Assembly (NCBI GenBank): GCA_009777685.1
Contig: WRLJ01000070.1
Location: 1 to 7,558 of the forward strand
Direction of reading: 5' to 3'
DNA from: Oscillospiraceae bacterium
GTDB lineage: Bacteria > Bacillota > Clostridia > Oscillospirales > UBA929
DNA: 7,558 bases
Of the stretch, positions 6,260 through 7,558 are shown in pieces (the first letter of the stretch is position 1; each line of letters starts with the position of its first letter). The notes below the pieces were generated by a model. That model was not told the origin of the DNA and searched no databases. It worked only from the letters and a program-made list of their open reading frames with translations. Both the position numbers and the translations under genes were made by a program.

Positions 6260-7114
6260 TCAAATTTTGGACGCGACGATTTTTTTCAGCACCTTGTTGA
6301 TATTGCCCACCACGATATCGCCGGTCAGCCGGAATTTCTGCTTGCCCCGCAGACCGTTCAAAAACCGGATCTGCCGGTAGATATACTCCAGATCGTCCGC
6401 GCCGTTTTTGAAGATCATCCCGAACAGGGTCATGGCCTGCTCATAGCCCGCGCCGATCATATACGAAACCGAGTCCCGGTCGAAGGCCAGCGAGTTTTTG
6501 ATGATCTTGTCGTCCAGGAAGTTGATTTTAATCAGCTTGCTGTCGAAATAATCGTTTTCAAACAGGTAGTTGTCGCTGTCAAAATGGACGACGACCGCGT
6601 AGTCCAGCGGGTGGCGCATCAGGGGCCGGACGGGAATGTTGTCAATGATCGCCCCGTCGATGTATTTTTTGCCGCCAATCTCGACCGCGCGGGAAAAGAC
6701 CGGAAGCATCACGCTGGCCTGTAAAAAATCCTTCACGCGGCGCGGGGGCACGTTTTTCAGGTTGATATAGTGCAGCTTGAGGCGGGTAACGTTGAAGCAG
6801 GCGGTGTACAGGCACGGCAGCGGCGGGCCGCCGGGCTGACCGGTCATTTCGCGGATGGCCCCGGCGATATACGGGCCGCGGATATAATTCTTCACAAACG
6901 AGCGGAAGTTTTGATACTCCAAATTGCGCCACATATCCTCCGCCGCGTCCAGCCGGTCCCGCGCGAACGCATAAGCGTTCAGGGACCCGACGGACGAGGC
7001 GCTGATATAGCGGACCGGCGTATCCCCGAAGCACTCCCGCATCGCCTTCAGAACGCCGATCTGGTACGCGCCCTTGGCAAATCCGCCGGACAAAACCAGT
7101 CCCACATTCGGCAT
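6260..7114 (-). CDS. patatin-like phospholipase family protein
   Basis: This is a predicted serine lipid acyl hydrolase with a Ser-Asp dyad. The 284-residue product opens with the glycine-rich oxyanion-hole loop LVLSGGFAKGAYQIGVL (6-22). The nucleophile elbow is ISASSVGSLNA (37-47): S41 is the likely nucleophile, and the usual first glycine of GxSxG is alanine (A39-S-S-V-G43), a variant also known in bacterial patatins. The catalytic aspartate is D153 in KYIDGAIIDNIPV (150-162), with DGA in place of the commoner DGG. The length is typical of compact bacterial patatins. No signal peptide is present; a cytoplasmic or membrane-surface site is likely. ATG 7114 has GGAG eight bases upstream. The gene has its own good promoter and is followed by a small membrane protein gene. 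The C-terminal region (about 185-284) is rich in charged and hydrophobic residues and probably forms the lid or helical cap. The substrate is unknown. Confidence 0.93.
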   Translation of the reverse strand: MPNVGLVLSGGFAKGAYQIGVLKAMRECFGDTPVRYISASSVGSLNAYAFARDRLDAAEDMWRNLEYQNFRSFVKNYIRGPYIAGAIREMTGQPGGPPLPCLYTACFNVTRLKLHYINLKNVPPRRVKDFLQASVMLPVFSRAVEIGGKKYIDGAIIDNIPVRPLMRHPLDYAVVVHFDSDNYLFENDYFDSKLIKINFLDDKIIKNSLAFDRDSVSYMIGAGYEQAMTLFGMIFKNGADDLEYIYRQIRFLNGLRGKQKFRLTGDIVVGNINKVLKKIVASKI

Positions 7115-7149
7115 CGCGTCATCTCCGTCCCTGTCAAGCGTCCGTGTTC

Positions 7150-7178
7150 ACCATACCATAACGGGCAGCAAATGTCAA
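7150..7178 (-). promoter_or_regulatory. sigma-A promoter for the patatin operon
   Basis: On the minus strand a perfect -35 TTGACA (7178 to 7173) is followed after exactly 17 bp by a -10 TATGGT (7155 to 7150, four of six). TGG precedes the -10, making an extended -10. Transcription would begin near 7143, giving a ~29 base leader to ATG 7114. A second TTGACA (7137 to 7132) has no -10 at proper spacing. Confidence 0.75.
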
Positions 7179-7224
7179 CGCGCCGCGCCGCGGCGGTGTC
7201 CGGTAAACCAGGGGCGGCGGCGGT

Positions 7225-7278
7225 GTGGGGGTGCGGCGCGATGTGGGGGTGCGGCGCGATGTGGGGGTGCGGCGCGAT
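7225..7278. repeat. 18 bp tandem repeat, three exact copies
   Basis: The unit GTGGGGGTGCGGCGCGAT occurs exactly three times (7225-7242, 7243-7260, 7261-7278) and continues for a few bases into the palindrome at 7267-7304. The unit matches the start of that palindrome (GTGCGGCGCGATGTGGG), so the array probably arose by slippage duplication of one palindrome arm. Being a multiple of three it yields an in-frame six-residue peptide repeat, which is not evidence of a gene. Confidence 0.9.
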
Positions 7279-7304
7279 GTGGGCATCGCGCCCTACGAAT
7301 GGGC
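7267..7304. repeat. CTAC-ended palindrome, exact inverse copy of 5841-5878
   Basis: These 38 bases are the exact reverse complement of 5841-5878. The palindrome has arms GGCGCGATG / CATCGCGCC around a short loop, then CTAC at 7293-7296. Together the two copies form a 38 bp inverted repeat enclosing the patatin operon. Confidence 0.85.
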
Positions 7305-7324
7305 GGGGCGCAAAACCCTGTTTT

Positions 7325-7401
7325 CGTCATTGCGGGCTTGACCCGCAATCCCCCCGGATTAGCAATTCCCCGGGAGATTGCGGGGCAAGCCCGCAATGAC
7401 G
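7325..7401. repeat. inverted-repeat element, copy 2
   Basis: Arms at 7325-7350 and 7376-7401 pair over 26 bp with one mismatch (position 7385 is G where copy 1 has T). The arms match the outer 26 bp of the element at 5942-6025, while the 25-base centre is different (CCCCGGATTAGCAATTCCCCGGGA-like). Conserved arms with a changed centre are typical of a dispersed non-autonomous or hairpin-type repeat. Confidence 0.85.
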
Positions 7402-7404
7402 GTC

Positions 7405-7432
7405 GTAGGGGACGCGGCCCTCCGCGTCCCGC
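7405..7432. repeat. GTAG-headed palindrome, exact inverse copy of 293-320
   Basis: GTAG at 7405-7408 is followed by the stem GGGACGCGG / CCGCGTCCC. The 28 bases are the exact reverse complement of the middle module of the left array at 293-320. It starts only three bases after the inverted-repeat element ends. Confidence 0.85.
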
Positions 7433-7467
7433 AAAACATCCCCAACGCGCCCCGCGCGGGAAACGGC

Positions 7468-7491
7468 GGACGCCATATATGGCGTCCCTAC
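7468..7491. repeat. 20 bp perfect palindrome followed by CTAC
   Basis: GGACGCCATATATGGCGTCC (7468-7487) is a perfect palindrome with no loop, directly followed by CTAC (7488-7491). It has the same layout as the other palindromes in the window but a stem sequence of its own. It faces the GTAG-headed copy at 7405. Confidence 0.8.
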
Positions 7492-7506
7492 AGGGCATGA
7501 AACCCC

Positions 7507-7529
7507 GTAGGGGCGGCAATCTGCCGCCC
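7507..7529. repeat. GTAG-headed hairpin at the right edge
   Basis: GTAG (7507-7510) is followed directly by an 8 bp stem GGGCGGCA / TGCCGCCC (7511-7518 / 7522-7529) with a three-base loop. Its head is 15 bases from the CTAC of the previous copy, so these two point away from each other. The final ~30 bases of the window show nothing further. Apart from these repeats and the promoter at its left end, 7179-7558 holds no supportable gene. Confidence 0.75.
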
Positions 7530-7558
7530 GTGCATTCAACCATACCCGTAATCATCCA

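Noticed and set aside
5750..6724. 324-residue plus-strand frame running from the end of the radical SAM gene into the patatin gene
   Set aside because: It crosses the palindromic repeats (including the CGLDPQSP-type repeat translation) and is antisense to the small membrane protein and patatin genes.
6770..7555. Frames over the right repeat block (plus 6770-7399, minus 7175-7555 and 7327-7539)
   Set aside because: They are made of the 18 bp tandem repeat and the palindromes, or antisense to patatin; no start signals or known domains.

Overview
The window is GC-rich bacterial DNA. Strong AGGAGG-type ribosome binding sites, sigma-A-like promoters (one with a perfect TATAAT at 17 bp spacing) and the gene content (B12-type radical SAM enzyme, sugar isomerase, Cache-GGDEF sensor) suggest an anaerobic, high-GC Clostridia-like Firmicute, perhaps Oscillospirales from a gut or similar habitat. 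That placement is an inference: no rRNA or marker gene is present.

Layout: (1) 1-545 has no convincing gene. It holds two adjacent GC-rich hairpins, three copies of a ~75 bp repeat and a probable promoter. (2) 546-2432, plus strand: a likely operon of a sugar phosphate isomerase/epimerase-type TIM barrel and a second conserved, TIM-barrel-like protein of unknown function, separated by a 66 bp gap with a perfect 11 bp hairpin. (3) 2469-4157, minus strand, convergent with the operon: a membrane Cache-HAMP-GGDEF diguanylate cyclase with intact catalytic and inhibitory motifs. (4) A ~130 bp divergent promoter region, then 4290-5801, plus strand: a cobalamin-binding radical SAM enzyme. (5) 5802-6062: palindromic repeats. 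(6) 7114-6063, minus strand: a patatin-like lipase followed at 17 bp by a 59-residue single-pass membrane protein, driven by a good promoter at 7178-7150. (7) 7179-7558: a second dense block of palindromic repeats and an 18 bp triplet tandem repeat.

Functionally the window reads as four independent transcription units. The first looks catabolic (sugar or polyol isomerisation), the second makes c-di-GMP in response to an extracytoplasmic ligand, the third is a tailoring or methyltransfer-type radical enzyme of unknown substrate, and the fourth is a lipid hydrolase with a small membrane partner. Nothing shows that they share a pathway.

The most distinctive feature is non-coding. All three intergenic blocks carry short palindromes headed by GTAG (or ending in CTAC on the other strand) with different stem sequences, mixed with a second, longer inverted-repeat element. 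Several open frames across these blocks are repeat translations and are not reported as genes. No defence system, CRISPR array, transposase, tRNA or rRNA was seen.
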